Assembly: GCA_905221195.1 (NCBI GenBank)
Contig: CAJNCF010000002.1
Coordinates: 1 to 64,000 of the forward strand
Length of the DNA stretch: 64,000 nucleotides
From: a bacterium
GTDB taxonomy: Bacteria > Bacillota > Bacilli > Lactobacillales > Streptococcaceae
Direction of reading: 5' to 3'
The stretch's first letter is position 1, and each line of letters begins with the position of its first letter. The notes below the pieces were generated by a model, which was not told the DNA's origin, made no database searches, and was given only the letters and a program-made list of their open reading frames with translations. The translations under genes were made by a program, and so were the position numbers. Positions 1 through 7,812 of the stretch are shown in pieces.

Positions 1-30
1 CTGAACTTTATCATCATAAGTTAATTTCAT
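1..30 (-). CDS. IS3-family transposase OrfA, N-terminal fragment
   Basis: Only the first ten codons lie inside the window; they read MKLTYDDKVQ, an opening I associate with OrfA helix-turn-helix proteins of streptococcal IS3-family elements. OrfA normally binds the element's ends and is joined to the OrfB integrase domain by frameshifting. The ATG at 30 is preceded by GGGGTG at a suitable distance, and the gene starts directly inside an inverted-repeat element end. The rest of the gene runs off the left edge, so whether the element is intact cannot be judged. Confidence 0.6.
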   Translation of the reverse strand, partial: MKLTYDDKVQ

Positions 31-86
31 AATAAAAACACCCCAAAAGTTAGATTTTTTCTGTCTAACTTTTGGGGCGCAGTTCA
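1..86 (-). mobile_element. End of an IS3-type insertion sequence
   Basis: The transposase start at 30 is preceded by a perfect 14-base inverted repeat: CCCCAAAAGTTAGA at 41-54 and its complement at 64-77, separated by nine bases. This fits the terminal-repeat end of an IS3 element, with the boundary probably near 80-86 just beyond the repeat. The element lies downstream of map, so the insertion does not break a gene inside the window. No target duplication can be tested because the other end is outside. Confidence 0.5.
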
Positions 87-176
87 TACATAAAAGCTTG
101 ATACAATGCGTTTTATCATGAAAAGATCTACTGAATTCTATAGGAAATGAATTTCCAGCAGCCTTTTCACTTTCTT

Positions 177-1037
177 TTAATAAGTTCCTTCTTCACCTTG
201 ACTAGTCAAGATAACAGGTCCATCTTTCGTAATGACAAATTGGTGTTCATATTGGCATGACAGTCCACCGTCGATGGTCTTATGCGCCCAACCAGTTTTC
301 ATATCTGTATCAATCTCCCAGTCACCAGTGTTGATCATTGGTTCAATTGTCAAGACCATTCCTTCACGGAGACGGAGTCCACGACCAGCAATACCATAGT
401 TAGGAACCATTGGTTCTTCGTGCATTGTTGGTCCAACACCATGTCCAACCAAATCACGCACTACCCCGTAACCACGGCTTTCAGCGTATTCTTGAATAGC
501 CGCACCGATATCACCGATACGATTTCCAACGACAGCTTGTTCAATCCCTTTGTACATGGCTTCTTTGGTCACATCCATCAAGTTTTTCACTTCTTCGGAC
601 GGTGTACCTACAGCGTAAGCCCAACATGAGTCTGCTAGACCACCAGAATAGCTCTGAGTGTATTTCTTCATTTGCTCAACATTGTTAAAGTTTAATTTTG
701 AGACATTCAAATCAGACTTAGCAATAGGACCTCCCAAAACCATATCAACCTTGAGCAAATCACCATCTTTTAAGATATAATGACGAGGGAAAGCGTGAGC
801 AACTTCATCATTAAGAGAGCAGCAGGTAGCATAAGGATAATCCATCATGGCACCGTCAACCCCAATCTGAAGTGGAAGGAAATTTTCTTCCTTACAACGA
901 CGGCGAACGTATTCTTCAACTTCCCACATATCTACGCCAGGCTTAATCAAATTACGTAAGCCGATATGAATACTTGCAAGGAAATCACCAGCTTTATCCA
1001 TAGCTTCGATTTCACGAGCTGATTTTAATGTTATCAT
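177..1037 (-). CDS. map: Methionine aminopeptidase, type I
   Basis: Cytosolic metalloenzyme that removes the initiator methionine from new proteins. The 286-residue protein shows the pita-bread fold motifs of the family: HAFP around the first metal ligands, the GHGVG segment with its metal-binding histidine, EEPMVPN, and a C-terminal QYEHQFVIT. Between the metal-binding aspartate of VDMVLGG and the later AVGTPSEE there is an extra stretch (roughly residues 105-135), an insertion characteristic of streptococcal MetAPs. The start is supported by TAGGAG upstream of ATG. It is the last gene of a minus-strand run murA-GNAT-spxR-map with only 15 bases between it and spxR, so co-transcription is likely. 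Confidence 0.95.
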   Translation of the reverse strand: MITLKSAREIEAMDKAGDFLASIHIGLRNLIKPGVDMWEVEEYVRRRCKEENFLPLQIGVDGAMMDYPYATCCSLNDEVAHAFPRHYILKDGDLLKVDMVLGGPIAKSDLNVSKLNFNNVEQMKKYTQSYSGGLADSCWAYAVGTPSEEVKNLMDVTKEAMYKGIEQAVVGNRIGDIGAAIQEYAESRGYGVVRDLVGHGVGPTMHEEPMVPNYGIAGRGLRLREGMVLTIEPMINTGDWEIDTDMKTGWAHKTIDGGLSCQYEHQFVITKDGPVILTSQGEEGTY

Positions 1038-1052
1038 TTTTTCTCCTAGTTT

Positions 1053-2330
1053 CTAATTAATTTTAACAGTCACATTTGCTTTTGAAACAATCTGATGGCC
1101 GTGATAAATATCGTAGTCAATAATAGCTGATCGTCTAGTATGATGGATAATGCGTGCTTGAATGCGCAATATATCATCAATCTGAACAGCCTGTAAAAAG
1201 TAGATCAGCATCTGCTCTATTATTAAATTTCTTCCGCTATTCACAACCAAATCTTGTGTCATGTGAGTCAGAATTTCAGCCAATACACCATTAGCCAAAA
1301 CTCCGTTTTTCTCTAACATAAAGGGTTCTACTGTAATGACTACTTCATCATGGTGATAAGAGAGTTTTTGTCCAATCTGCTCAGAAAAAGTCGGTAGAGC
1401 CGAAACTTGGGAACGGCTCATCTTCTCCATGACATCTCGTCGCGTCACAACTCCAAGCAAGGTTTGATTATTCCGAGTAACTGGTACCATTTCAAAGTCT
1501 TCAGCAATCATCCGTTGACTGACATTTGCAATATTTGTCGATAATCCAACAAAAAATAGACTACGAGACATGACCTTATCAATTGTCGTGCTTGGTGATT
1601 TATCCCCTGCATCTCTCATGGTTACAACTCCAACAACAACCTGATGTTGGTTAATAACTGGAAAACGACTGCTACGATTCTTACGTACCAAATCTAAATA
1701 ATCTTTGACTGTGTCTGTCTCTCTTAGAAAACCATACTCATGACTTGGACGATAAAGTTTCTCAACTGTCAGAATATCAGTCTTGATTTGGACATTTGAT
1801 AAAGCTTTGTTTATCATGGTCGCAACGGTAAAGGTATCATGCTTGCTTCTTAAAACAGGAATCCCTTTTTGATTGGCCAGTTTAAGCACATCATCATGAA
1901 TCTGAAATCCCCCTGTAACGAGAACCGCATTTTCATTTTCCAAAGCTAACAACTGAATACGGGTACGGTCTCCGACAATCAAAAGTCCCCCATCATGAAG
2001 GTAAGACAAGATGTTTTGTTCAGTCATGGCACCGATTGAAAACTTACTAAATTCTCTCTCTAAACCTTCTTGTCCAGCTAACACCTCAGAAGAAGTTACT
2101 TCTGCAATTTCTGCATATGTTAATCTTTCGATAGCAACTTTCTTCGATTTAACGCGAATTGTTCCACTACGGGGACGAGTCTCCACAATTCCACGGTTTT
2201 CAGCTTCCTTGATGGCCCGATAAGCAGTTCCATCACTGACGCCCAGATGATTGGAAATACTACGAACACTGACCCTTTTCCCAACAGGTAATTCTTCCAA
2301 ATAGCTTAGAATTTCTTGGTGTTTACTCAT
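1053..2330 (-). CDS. spxR: SpxR-type regulator (HTH-DRTGG-CBS-HotDog)
   Basis: Cytosolic transcription regulator with four parts in order: an N-terminal winged helix (about residues 1-65), a DRTGG domain (about 70-190, with GDRTRIQ and VTGGF), two CBS repeats (about 195-310, each ending in a VVTMRD or VVTRRD motif) and a C-terminal HotDog fold (about 320-425). This layout matches SpxR, which in pneumococcus positively affects pyruvate oxidase (spxB) expression; CBS and HotDog domains suggest sensing of nucleotides or acyl-CoA, which is inference. The ATG overlaps the end of the upstream acetyltransferase gene by eight bases and has GGGAGAA before it, which indicates translational coupling. 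Confidence 0.85.
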   Translation of the reverse strand: MSKHQEILSYLEELPVGKRVSVRSISNHLGVSDGTAYRAIKEAENRGIVETRPRSGTIRVKSKKVAIERLTYAEIAEVTSSEVLAGQEGLEREFSKFSIGAMTEQNILSYLHDGGLLIVGDRTRIQLLALENENAVLVTGGFQIHDDVLKLANQKGIPVLRSKHDTFTVATMINKALSNVQIKTDILTVEKLYRPSHEYGFLRETDTVKDYLDLVRKNRSSRFPVINQHQVVVGVVTMRDAGDKSPSTTIDKVMSRSLFFVGLSTNIANVSQRMIAEDFEMVPVTRNNQTLLGVVTRRDVMEKMSRSQVSALPTFSEQIGQKLSYHHDEVVITVEPFMLEKNGVLANGVLAEILTHMTQDLVVNSGRNLIIEQMLIYFLQAVQIDDILRIQARIIHHTRRSAIIDYDIYHGHQIVSKANVTVKIN

Positions 2331-2874
2331 TAAATTCTCCCTTTACAAAGCGAAATTCAAGATAATCTCGCATTTTCCTTGTATAGCGATCACTGCCTTT
2401 AAACTGACGGAACAAACTAAATCCAGACTTAAGAGCAACCTTTTGACTAGCTTCGTTTTCTAGATGGGTAATGATGGATAATTGTTTTAAGTCAAATTCT
2501 TCAAAAGACAGCTGACAAATTTTTCTAACAACCTCTGTCATAAAGCCTTGCGACCAAGCCTCTTTTTTTAAAAAATAACCAAGTTCTGCTTCTTTTTTAA
2601 TTTCGTCTAGCTTTTCAAACTTGATTGAACCAATCATTTTTTCAGTTTTCTTGTCACAAATAGCCCATACTCCTAATGGAGATTTCATAAAATAATTGGC
2701 CAGTGCATATTGACTCTCTTCGAGACTAGCTTGACTTGGAAAAATAAATTGAAGATTTTCTGGATTCGAAGCTATCTCATAAAAATCCTGGCTATCACTA
2801 AAAAAGAAAGGACGCAAATACAAGCGATCCGTTTCAAAAAAAGAAAACATTGCTAATTTGGTCCAAATATTCAT
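2323..2874 (-). CDS. GNAT N-acetyltransferase, RimJ/RimL type
   Basis: A 183-residue GCN5-related acetyltransferase that transfers acetyl from acetyl-CoA to an amine; the substrate is unknown. It opens with the family's ETDRLYLRPF, has a β4-type IGSIKFEKLDE and AELGYFLKKEAWSQGFMTE, which carries the acetyl-CoA pyrophosphate loop in degenerate form. I chose the ATG at 2874 because GAGGTG stands five bases upstream; an in-frame GTG at 2880 lies inside that ribosome site. It sits between murA (15 bases away) and spxR (overlap), in the same transcription unit. RimJ-like ribosomal protein acetylation is possible but not shown. Confidence 0.85.
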   Translation of the reverse strand: MNIWTKLAMFSFFETDRLYLRPFFFSDSQDFYEIASNPENLQFIFPSQASLEESQYALANYFMKSPLGVWAICDKKTEKMIGSIKFEKLDEIKKEAELGYFLKKEAWSQGFMTEVVRKICQLSFEEFDLKQLSIITHLENEASQKVALKSGFSLFRQFKGSDRYTRKMRDYLEFRFVKGEFNE

Positions 2875-2889
2875 AAACACCTCTACGGT

Positions 2890-4149
2890 TTAATCCTCAA
2901 TAAGTCTAATATCCGCTCCTAGATTACGTAATTTTTCGATAATATCAGAATAACCACGTAAGATAAACTCGATATTGGTAATTTCAGTTTGTCCCTCGGC
3001 CATCAAACCAGCAATAACTAAAGCTGCACCAGCTCTCAGGTCAGTCGCTTTAACACTTGCTCCACGCAAACCACGTCCACCTGTGTATAAAATATGACCA
3101 TTTGTTGTTGATATATCTGCGTCCATTTTAGCTAATTCAAAAACATGGTTTACACGCTTTTCGTAAATCGTATCAACAATTGTACCACGACCATTTGCTG
3201 TTAGCAAAAGAGGGGTAATCGGTTGTTGCAAATCAGTTGCAAAGCCTGGGTAAGGAGCTGTTTTAATATTAATTGCTTTCAAATTAGACTGTTCTTCAAC
3301 AAAAATACTATCCTCGGATACAGTCATTCGAACTCCCATTTCCTCTAACTTAGCAATAAATCCTTCTAGGTGTTCGTATAATACATTATTGATACGAATT
3401 CCCTTACCAACTGCAGCAGCTAAAGATATATATGTTCCAGCTTCAATACGGTCTGGAATTACCTGATGACGAGTTCCATGTAATCTGTCAACACCATCAA
3501 TAATAATGATATTTGTTCCTGCACCACGGATATGAGCACCCATATTATTCAAGAGAGTAGCTACATCAATAATCTCAGGTTCACGAGCTGCATTTTCAAT
3601 AATCGTACGGCCATTTGCTTTAACCGCAGCAATCATCGTATTGATCGTTGCTCCCACACTTACCGTATCCATGTAAATACTTGCACCATGAAGTCCCGTT
3701 TCTTTGGCAGATAACTTCATGTTATCTCCCTCGTAGCTAACAGTTGCTCCCATAGCTTCAAATGCCTTAAGGTGTAGGTCAATCGGACGAGGACCAAGAT
3801 CACATCCTCCCGGTAAACCAACTGTTGCTTCACCAAAGCGGCCTAAAAGACTTCCATAAAAATAATAAGATGCACGAAGACTGTTGATTTTACCATAAGG
3901 CATTGGAATATTTTGAACACCTCTTGGATCAATCTCTAACACATCGTCATAACGCTTAACGGTAGCCCCCATTAACTCCATGATTTCAACAAGACTAGCA
4001 ACATCAGAAATATCTGGTACACAATCCAAAGTCACAACATCATCGGCTAAAATGATAGCCGGAATCAAAGCTACTACACTATTTTTTGCGCCACTAATGG
4101 TAATCTCACCTTGCAGGGGCAAGCCACCATTGATAACAATTTTTCTCAT
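2890..4149 (-). CDS. murA: UDP-GlcNAc 1-carboxyvinyltransferase (MurA family)
   Basis: First committed step of peptidoglycan synthesis: transfers enolpyruvyl from PEP to UDP-N-acetylglucosamine in the cytosol. The 419-residue length is standard. Visible landmarks are the N-terminal [17 protein letters not shown] and the loop [11 protein letters not shown], which has the catalytic cysteine that fosfomycin attacks. Streptococci carry two MurA paralogues; linkage to spxR and map suggests the MurZ/MurA2 copy, but I cannot prove which. No clear Shine-Dalgarno site precedes the ATG; the bases just upstream (about 4155-4180) resemble the end of a BOX C module, so the leader may have been altered by a BOX remnant. 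Confidence 0.95.
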   Translation of the reverse strand: MRKIVINGGLPLQGEITISGAKNSVVALIPAIILADDVVTLDCVPDISDVASLVEIMELMGATVKRYDDVLEIDPRGVQNIPMPYGKINSLRASYYFYGSLLGRFGEATVGLPGGCDLGPRPIDLHLKAFEAMGATVSYEGDNMKLSAKETGLHGASIYMDTVSVGATINTMIAAVKANGRTIIENAAREPEIIDVATLLNNMGAHIRGAGTNIIIIDGVDRLHGTRHQVIPDRIEAGTYISLAAAVGKGIRINNVLYEHLEGFIAKLEEMGVRMTVSEDSIFVEEQSNLKAINIKTAPYPGFATDLQQPITPLLLTANGRGTIVDTIYEKRVNHVFELAKMDADISTTNGHILYTGGRGLRGASVKATDLRAGAALVIAGLMAEGQTEITNIEFILRGYSDIIEKLRNLGADIRLIED

Positions 4150-4198
4150 TTTAAATTTTTAATACTCTTTCAAAATTTCTAAAAAGGTCCTACGTTAA

Positions 4199-4227
4199 AG
4201 TATATCATAAATTCACCCTTTTTTCCA
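4199..4227 (-). promoter_or_regulatory. Candidate promoter of the murA-spxR-map operon
   Basis: Read on the minus strand, TATACT at 4199-4204 is preceded by TGA (extended -10) and, 17 bases further up, by TGGAAA at 4222-4227. It would give a leader of about 40-45 bases before the murA ATG at 4149. Confidence 0.5.
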
Positions 4228-4298
4228 TCATTTTCAATTATATGGCTGAATCGTATTTGTTGTAGCTGAGCTTTCTTAAAAAGTTATGTACCCTGAAC

Positions 4299-4333
4299 AA
4301 AAAAATAGCCCTTCGGATAAAATCCGAGGGGCT
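4299..4333 (-). terminator. Intrinsic terminator, minus strand
   Basis: The stem 4307-4318 pairs with 4322-4333 (12 bp with one G-U pair, AAA loop) and is followed on the minus strand by a run of seven T. It could end transcription that leaves the island operon. Confidence 0.7.
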
Positions 4334-4382
4334 AGAAACGTTGTTAAATCAACGGCCGAACTTTTGAATTTCAAGGTTCGGG

Positions 4383-4415
4383 ATAAAATAGTTCACTGAA
4401 CTATTTTATTTTTTC
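4383..4415 (+). terminator. Palindromic terminator, plus strand
   Basis: Arms 4383-4395 and 4397-4409 are perfect complements around one base, followed by a T run on the plus strand. No gene reading into it from the left is visible, so it may terminate an unrecognised plus-strand RNA. Confidence 0.5.
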
Positions 4416-4571
4416 AAGTTATCTTCCTATTGTTAGATACTAAAAAATAGGCCTAAGCCTACTCTAAATCTAACTTGATTTCTGCAAAAACAACTAATTT
4501 TGAATAAGTTGAGAAAACATAAAGGGTAACAAAAAGGAACTTAAAATGATGAGTTCGGCAGGCAAGAAACT

Positions 4572-4594
4572 AGCACGGTCAAACGTGCTTTTTT
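4572..4594 (+). terminator. Small intrinsic terminator, plus strand
   Basis: AGCACG at 4572-4577 pairs with CGTGCT at 4584-4589 and is followed by a T tract. It points toward the island; no plus-strand gene precedes it. Confidence 0.45.
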
Positions 4595-4648
4595 ATTACC
4601 TGATAGGTTTATTATATCACGTAGTATATAAAAGGCAAAAACAACTCA

Positions 4649-4688
4649 TATCAACAAGCACTTAGATTTCTCTAGGTGCTTGTTGATA
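4649..4688 (-). terminator. Long inverted repeat ending the island operon
   Basis: Twelve bases at 4650-4661 are perfectly complementary to 4676-4687, extendable by one more pair on each side. The repeat overlaps the stop codon of the last island gene. The downstream T content on the minus strand is modest, so terminator function is likely but not certain. Confidence 0.5.
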
Positions 4689-5004
4689 GATATTCTTCAT
4701 ATTCTTTACGTGCATAGTCAGGCATCTTTCTCTTTGCTCTGACGATAAATTCATCAAGTGGAGTGTCATTGGTTGACCTACTAGAATTATAGAAATCACT
4801 CCTAAAACAATGAATCCATCTTTTAGATCTTTCGCTTGTAAAAACTGGTGGGTAATCTTTTGAAAACTCCTCCAATATTTGCGGATGATTTTTCTCTAAA
4901 AATGCTTGACTAAAGAAAATCGCAACTCCTAAAAAAGCAGCTTGTTCATCTGTCGCATTCTTCAATGGTTCAAACAAGATATATTCTAAATACTTTGCTT
5001 TCAA
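4672..5004 (-). CDS. Hypothetical island protein, 110 aa
   Basis: I do not recognise a family. The protein is soluble, with an amphipathic N-terminal half (FLGVAIFFSQAFLEKN) and a basic C-terminal half rich in Arg and Lys, ending in EEYLSTST. It begins with TTG, supported by a strong GGAGGT six bases upstream. It is the last gene of the island's minus-strand operon, after the ArpU-type regulator, in the region where satellites place packaging or capsid-size genes; a role in that process is only positional inference. About 170 bases separate it from arpU; these contain only very short frames. Confidence 0.65.
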   Translation of the reverse strand: MKAKYLEYILFEPLKNATDEQAAFLGVAIFFSQAFLEKNHPQILEEFSKDYPPVFTSERSKRWIHCFRSDFYNSSRSTNDTPLDEFIVRAKRKMPDYARKEYEEYLSTST

Positions 5005-5174
5005 TCCACTACCTCCACTTCAATAATTCTTCGTTTAGTGTCAAAAGCCATCTCTTACACCGTTTTAGATAGAACCTCCTTGACTTTAACCTCATTATAA
5101 AATTTCCTAAACCATTTTTCAACCACTAAAACACCACCACGATAGCTTTTAGCAAAGTCTAGCAGTATCTTCGC

Positions 5175-5567
5175 TTACTTATACACTTCTAGCTCTCCGT
5201 TCTGGTGGATTCTCGCAAAGTTTAAGACGGCTATCTGTTTGTATCGGTGGTAACTTGTAACACTAGTACCTGCCATTTCTACGCATTCGCTTATTGTTTT
5301 CTTCCTCATGTAGCAATAATGGATAATAAAGTATTTTCTGGCTCGTTTGTTCTCTATACTGTTGATGTCTTGGGCGAATATTTCCAACCCCTCACGGATT
5401 GCTTTTTCATGTTCACCACTCAAATTCCACTGATCAGGTAAGACAAGTTCCCAAGCCTCTTCATCTATCGTAACTTGGTTTTCACTTCCTGCCATCCTCT
5501 GGAAACGTAGAAAGTAAGTCATCCGCTCTCTGACGTTCATCATCGTTTTAAACTTATCCAGCTCCAT
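5175..5567 (-). CDS. ArpU-family late transcription regulator
   Basis: A 130-residue protein resembling ArpU/RinA-type phage regulators, which switch on packaging and late genes. The C-terminal part has a sigma-70-region-4-like helix-turn-helix (about residues 85-120: YCYMRKKTISECVEMAG followed by TSVTSYHRYKQ), after a helical N-terminal region. The ATG has GGAGCGAATTA upstream. It follows terS by 83 bases that contain a plus-oriented terminator-like hairpin. In a satellite such a regulator probably controls its own packaging operon, or responds to helper-phage entry; both are inference. Confidence 0.75.
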   Translation of the reverse strand: MELDKFKTMMNVRERMTYFLRFQRMAGSENQVTIDEEAWELVLPDQWNLSGEHEKAIREGLEIFAQDINSIENKRARKYFIIHYCYMRKKTISECVEMAGTSVTSYHRYKQIAVLNFARIHQNGELEVYK

Positions 5568-5597
5568 TAATTCGCTCCTTTGTGATATAATAATATT

Positions 5598-5635
5598 TGA
5601 GATTATAGCTGAGGCGGAGCGCCTTGGCTTTTTTT
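5598..5635 (+). ncRNA. Candidate short RNA antisense to the arpU leader
   Basis: On the plus strand an extended -10 (TGATATAAT, 5583-5591) is followed about 17 bases past the expected start by a 9-bp stem, 5608-5616 with 5620-5628 (two G-U pairs), and seven T. All genes here are on the minus strand, so the RNA would be antisense to the arpU leader. The -35 region is poor. Confidence 0.3.
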
Positions 5636-5650
5636 CGTATTCTAAGGCTA

Positions 5651-6148
5651 TTACTTTTGAATCTCATCTTCCCAGACGGATTCAACCATTGCGCTCATGG
5701 CCTCTATAAATTTATCATCCTTAACTGGAGTTTCTTGATGGATGTTACTCTTAATCACACTGATTTCTGCTCGCAACTTCTCGTCCAGCAACTCCAAATC
5801 ACGAAAAGCGCTATTATTCATCCCATGCAAAGCAGAAAGAAAGGCATTGAAATTGCTAGGCTTCAATCCACTTTCGATAATTTCAGATTTAGCTTTATTT
5901 TTTAGCCATTCATACTCATTAAAAGCCTGCTCCCTTGACCACAAAGCACGGTTTGAAAACTCTTTTAATAACTCTCTGTACCTTGTATTAACCTTGTACT
6001 CTTTCAGCAACTTACTGGCCCTTGAATCTATCGTACTATCAGCCATCTTTTGGGCGTTGTATGCCTCTTTATATGCTTTTCTTTGAGATAGTCCAGCCAC
6101 TAGTCCTTGGACAAATTTTTCTTGTCTTTGCGTTAACTTATCTGTCAC
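5651..6148 (-). CDS. terS: Terminase small subunit (satellite TerS)
   Basis: A 165-residue protein of the Terminase_2 type: the N-terminal LTQRQEKFVQGLVAG with SQRKAYKEAYN is the DNA-binding helix-turn-helix of phage small terminases, followed by helical oligomerisation segments to about residue 130. TerS recognises the packaging site and pairs with the large subunit; the island has no large subunit, so it would redirect helper-phage TerL to island DNA. Start is GTG with GGAGGTG nine bases before. It is downstream of the replication module in the same minus-strand operon. Confidence 0.85.
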   Translation of the reverse strand: MTDKLTQRQEKFVQGLVAGLSQRKAYKEAYNAQKMADSTIDSRASKLLKEYKVNTRYRELLKEFSNRALWSREQAFNEYEWLKNKAKSEIIESGLKPSNFNAFLSALHGMNNSAFRDLELLDEKLRAEISVIKSNIHQETPVKDDKFIEAMSAMVESVWEDEIQK

Positions 6149-6196
6149 ATTAGTTCACCTCCTTAAGCGACAAAAAGGGGAAAACCTCCCCTTGTC

Positions 6197-6403
6197 TTAA
6201 GCGTTATCTTGCTCTTTCTCAGCTTTTAATACTGATTCTTCTACGTTGTAGTCAATGATTGCACCAATAGCATCACCATCTTCAATGTATTTAAAATTAT
6301 AACGCTCGTACTCTGGATGTGCTTGCTGGTGTTCCTCCATTAGTTTAAAGAGTTCTACAATCGTTGGTACTGGTTCAATTTTGTGTCTAATTTGTCTCTT
6401 CAT
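6197..6403 (-). CDS. Small hypothetical island protein, 68 aa
   Basis: No recognised family. The protein is short, with a basic N-terminus (MKRQIRHKIEP), a central helix FKLMEEHQQAHPEYERYN and an acidic C-terminus. It starts three bases after the upstream 221-residue protein ends, so the two are probably translated as a unit. Its position just before terS matches small accessory genes in satellites and phages, but no function can be assigned. Confidence 0.6.
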   Translation of the reverse strand: MKRQIRHKIEPVPTIVELFKLMEEHQQAHPEYERYNFKYIEDGDAIGAIIDYNVEESVLKAEKEQDNA

Positions 6404-6406
6404 CTT

Positions 6407-7072
6407 TTAAAAATGTCCCTTCACATCGTTGTAAGTATTTCCGAAAGCTCGCACATAAACATCTCTTAAGAATGGTTCAACTGGATGGACTGGTTCGTAT
6501 CTAACCCTTCCATCGGCTGGAGAGATAATAGATCCCCCTGTACTGAAAGTAAACTCTCTCTTACCTTTCCCAACTTTGTAAGCCATAGCATGGTAAAGGG
6601 CTTGAAGTTTATCTGAATCTGCTCTAAATTCGTCATCGATCTGGTCAATCTCTCGTAGCAAATCCACGGCTTTATCATAAAGCGCCTTATGCTTTTTGTC
6701 AACCGTTGAATCTAGTTCATCGATTTTTGCCTTAAAATCTTCAAGACTCATAAGTGTTTCATTGTGCAAGTCTTCCAGCTTTTTAGCATTCTTTTTTAAT
6801 TTACTTTCAGCAATCCATAAATTATCCTTGGCATTGCGTAGCTTGTCTTTATCTACTTCATCAACCGCTTCATCGTGTTCACGTTGGGCGTTCGCTTGAT
6901 TTTGAAGCAACTGTGTTTTTTCTCGTTCAGCCTCAGCAATCGCATTTTCGTTTTGTGTGATCAATGCGTTCACTTCCTTAGTGATTTTATCTAGTGCTTT
7001 ATCCATTTTTTGGGCTAGTTCTTGGCGTTTTTGCGCTTGTTCAATGTTGTTGGTGTTTTGTGTTTCTGTCAT
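6407..7072 (-). CDS. Coiled-coil island protein, 221 aa
   Basis: Residues about 10-160 are almost uninterrupted charged heptad-rich helix (Lys, Glu, Gln and Asp rich), predicting a long coiled coil. The C-terminal 60 residues change character, with FTFSTGGSIISPADGRVRYE and a conserved-looking final VRAFGNTYNDVKGHF. I do not recognise the family; scaffold or morphogenesis roles are conceivable because it stands just before terS, but this is positional. The ATG follows AAAGGAAAG and overlaps the stop of a 26-codon frame upstream. Confidence 0.7.
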   Translation of the reverse strand: MTETQNTNNIEQAQKRQELAQKMDKALDKITKEVNALITQNENAIAEAEREKTQLLQNQANAQREHDEAVDEVDKDKLRNAKDNLWIAESKLKKNAKKLEDLHNETLMSLEDFKAKIDELDSTVDKKHKALYDKAVDLLREIDQIDDEFRADSDKLQALYHAMAYKVGKGKREFTFSTGGSIISPADGRVRYEPVHPVEPFLRDVYVRAFGNTYNDVKGHF

Positions 7073-7149
7073 CTTATTCTTTCCTTTTCTGTTGTGTTAT
7101 TAAGTTTTAGAGTGCTAGATCCAGTCACGGGGTCTCTATTGTAGTTCAT
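7069..7149 (-). CDS. Possible 26-aa leader peptide
   Basis: A short frame beginning MNYNRDPVTG whose TGA stop overlaps the ATG of the coiled-coil gene in an ATGA arrangement, suggesting translational coupling. GAGAGGATG lies upstream, slightly far for an ideal ribosome site. It is too short for family assignment, and could be chance. Confidence 0.35.
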   Translation of the reverse strand: MNYNRDPVTGSSTLKLNNTTEKERIR

Positions 7150-7169
7150 CTACTTACATCCTCTCTACT

Positions 7170-7439
7170 CTATTCCTCAACTTCTTCATCTATTGGATTT
7201 TCGCTATTCTTGAAAACCTCACAAATGCGCTTAAAGTTGATATCTAAGCTGTTATCCTCCAAATACTCAGCGATAAGCGTTCCGTTTTCCTTATATCTTA
7301 TTTTAATAGCTGGCACTAGATAAGTACCTCTCATATATCCAAATAAAGCTAGTCCTGCTATTTGTGCGTCTTCTAGGTCTCCAAATTCATAAGTAAATGT
7401 ATGTTTTGGTGCTGTTTCTGAAAATGCTTTTAATGTCAT
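7170..7439 (-). CDS. Small hypothetical island protein, 89 aa
   Basis: No recognised family. The sequence is acidic and looks like a compact α/β protein: FTYEFGDLEDAQIAGLA, then strands LVPAIKIRYK and TLIAEYLE, and an acidic tail NPIDEEVEE. GAGGAAAAACAAC precedes the ATG. It is the first gene after the putative origin, reading away from it, and so might be expressed with the coiled-coil and packaging genes. Confidence 0.65.
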   Translation of the reverse strand: MTLKAFSETAPKHTFTYEFGDLEDAQIAGLALFGYMRGTYLVPAIKIRYKENGTLIAEYLEDNSLDINFKRICEVFKNSENPIDEEVEE

Positions 7440-7812
7440 GTTGTTTTTCCTCTTTCTGTTTTAAGGGTGTCACTAGTAGTTACACCATCTCAAGGGGGTC
7501 GGTACTATCTACCCCATTTCTTCAATTCTTCATTATAGTTTGTACGCTTACTGTTTTCTTTTTACGCTTGATTTTGCAAGTGTTCAAAATTTGGAGTCAG
7601 TCATATCAAGGGGTTTAGCCTTATTTTGTACACTTGGTACACTTAGTACATATAAAATTAAATCGTGTATAGATTTAACGTTAAATCTTATAAAATGTTA
7701 AAAGAAAAAAACTTACCGTACCAAGTGTACAAGTGTTCAAAATCCTTGGTGCTCTAAGGATTACGATAGGAACACTTTATTTGCCAAGCGTACCAAGTGT
7801 TCTTCTACTCGA
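7440..7812. other. Iteron-bearing putative replication origin of the island
   Basis: This 373-base gap downstream of the primase-helicase holds no gene but has repeated copies of one motif in both orientations: CAAGTGTTCAA at 7577-7587 and 7730-7740, ACACTTGGTAC at 7630-7640, ACACTTAGTAC at 7639-7649, GTACCAAGTGT at 7718-7728, GAACACTT at 7770-7777, and GTACCAAGTGTTC at 7790-7802. They flank an A+T-rich core (about 7650-7715) containing a perfect 18-base palindrome at 7671-7688. A hairpin (7741-7762) lies among the right-hand copies. Iterons beside an A+T-rich block downstream of the helicase gene is the layout of satellite origins. Confidence 0.7.

Larger units (their letters stand above)
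4228..4671. other. Gene-free stretch with clustered hairpins at the left island border
   Basis: No credible coding region was found. Inverted repeats are dense: a 12-bp stem at 4307-4333, a 5-bp stem at 4339-4354, CCGAAC/GTTCGG arms at 4356-4381, a near-perfect 27-base palindrome at 4383-4409, and a further stem at 4572-4589. Two of these have terminator-like T runs pointing in opposite directions. The stretch lies between murA and the first island gene, so it must contain the island's left boundary, but I could not match a direct repeat with the integrase end. It may hold a structured RNA or stacked terminators. Confidence 0.5.

Noticed and set aside
4299..4415. A tmRNA, 6S RNA or riboswitch
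   Set aside because: The hairpins do not resemble tmRNA landmarks or any riboswitch core I know, so no family is assigned.
5044..5174. Frame following arpU without a stop-to-start gap (about 39 codons)
   Set aside because: It directly follows the arpU stop, has no usable start codon near its beginning and no ribosome site; it may be a past longer arpU or chance.
7440..7812. CRISPR-like array
   Set aside because: The repeats are short (7-13 bases), unevenly spaced and in both orientations, which fits iterons and not a CRISPR array.
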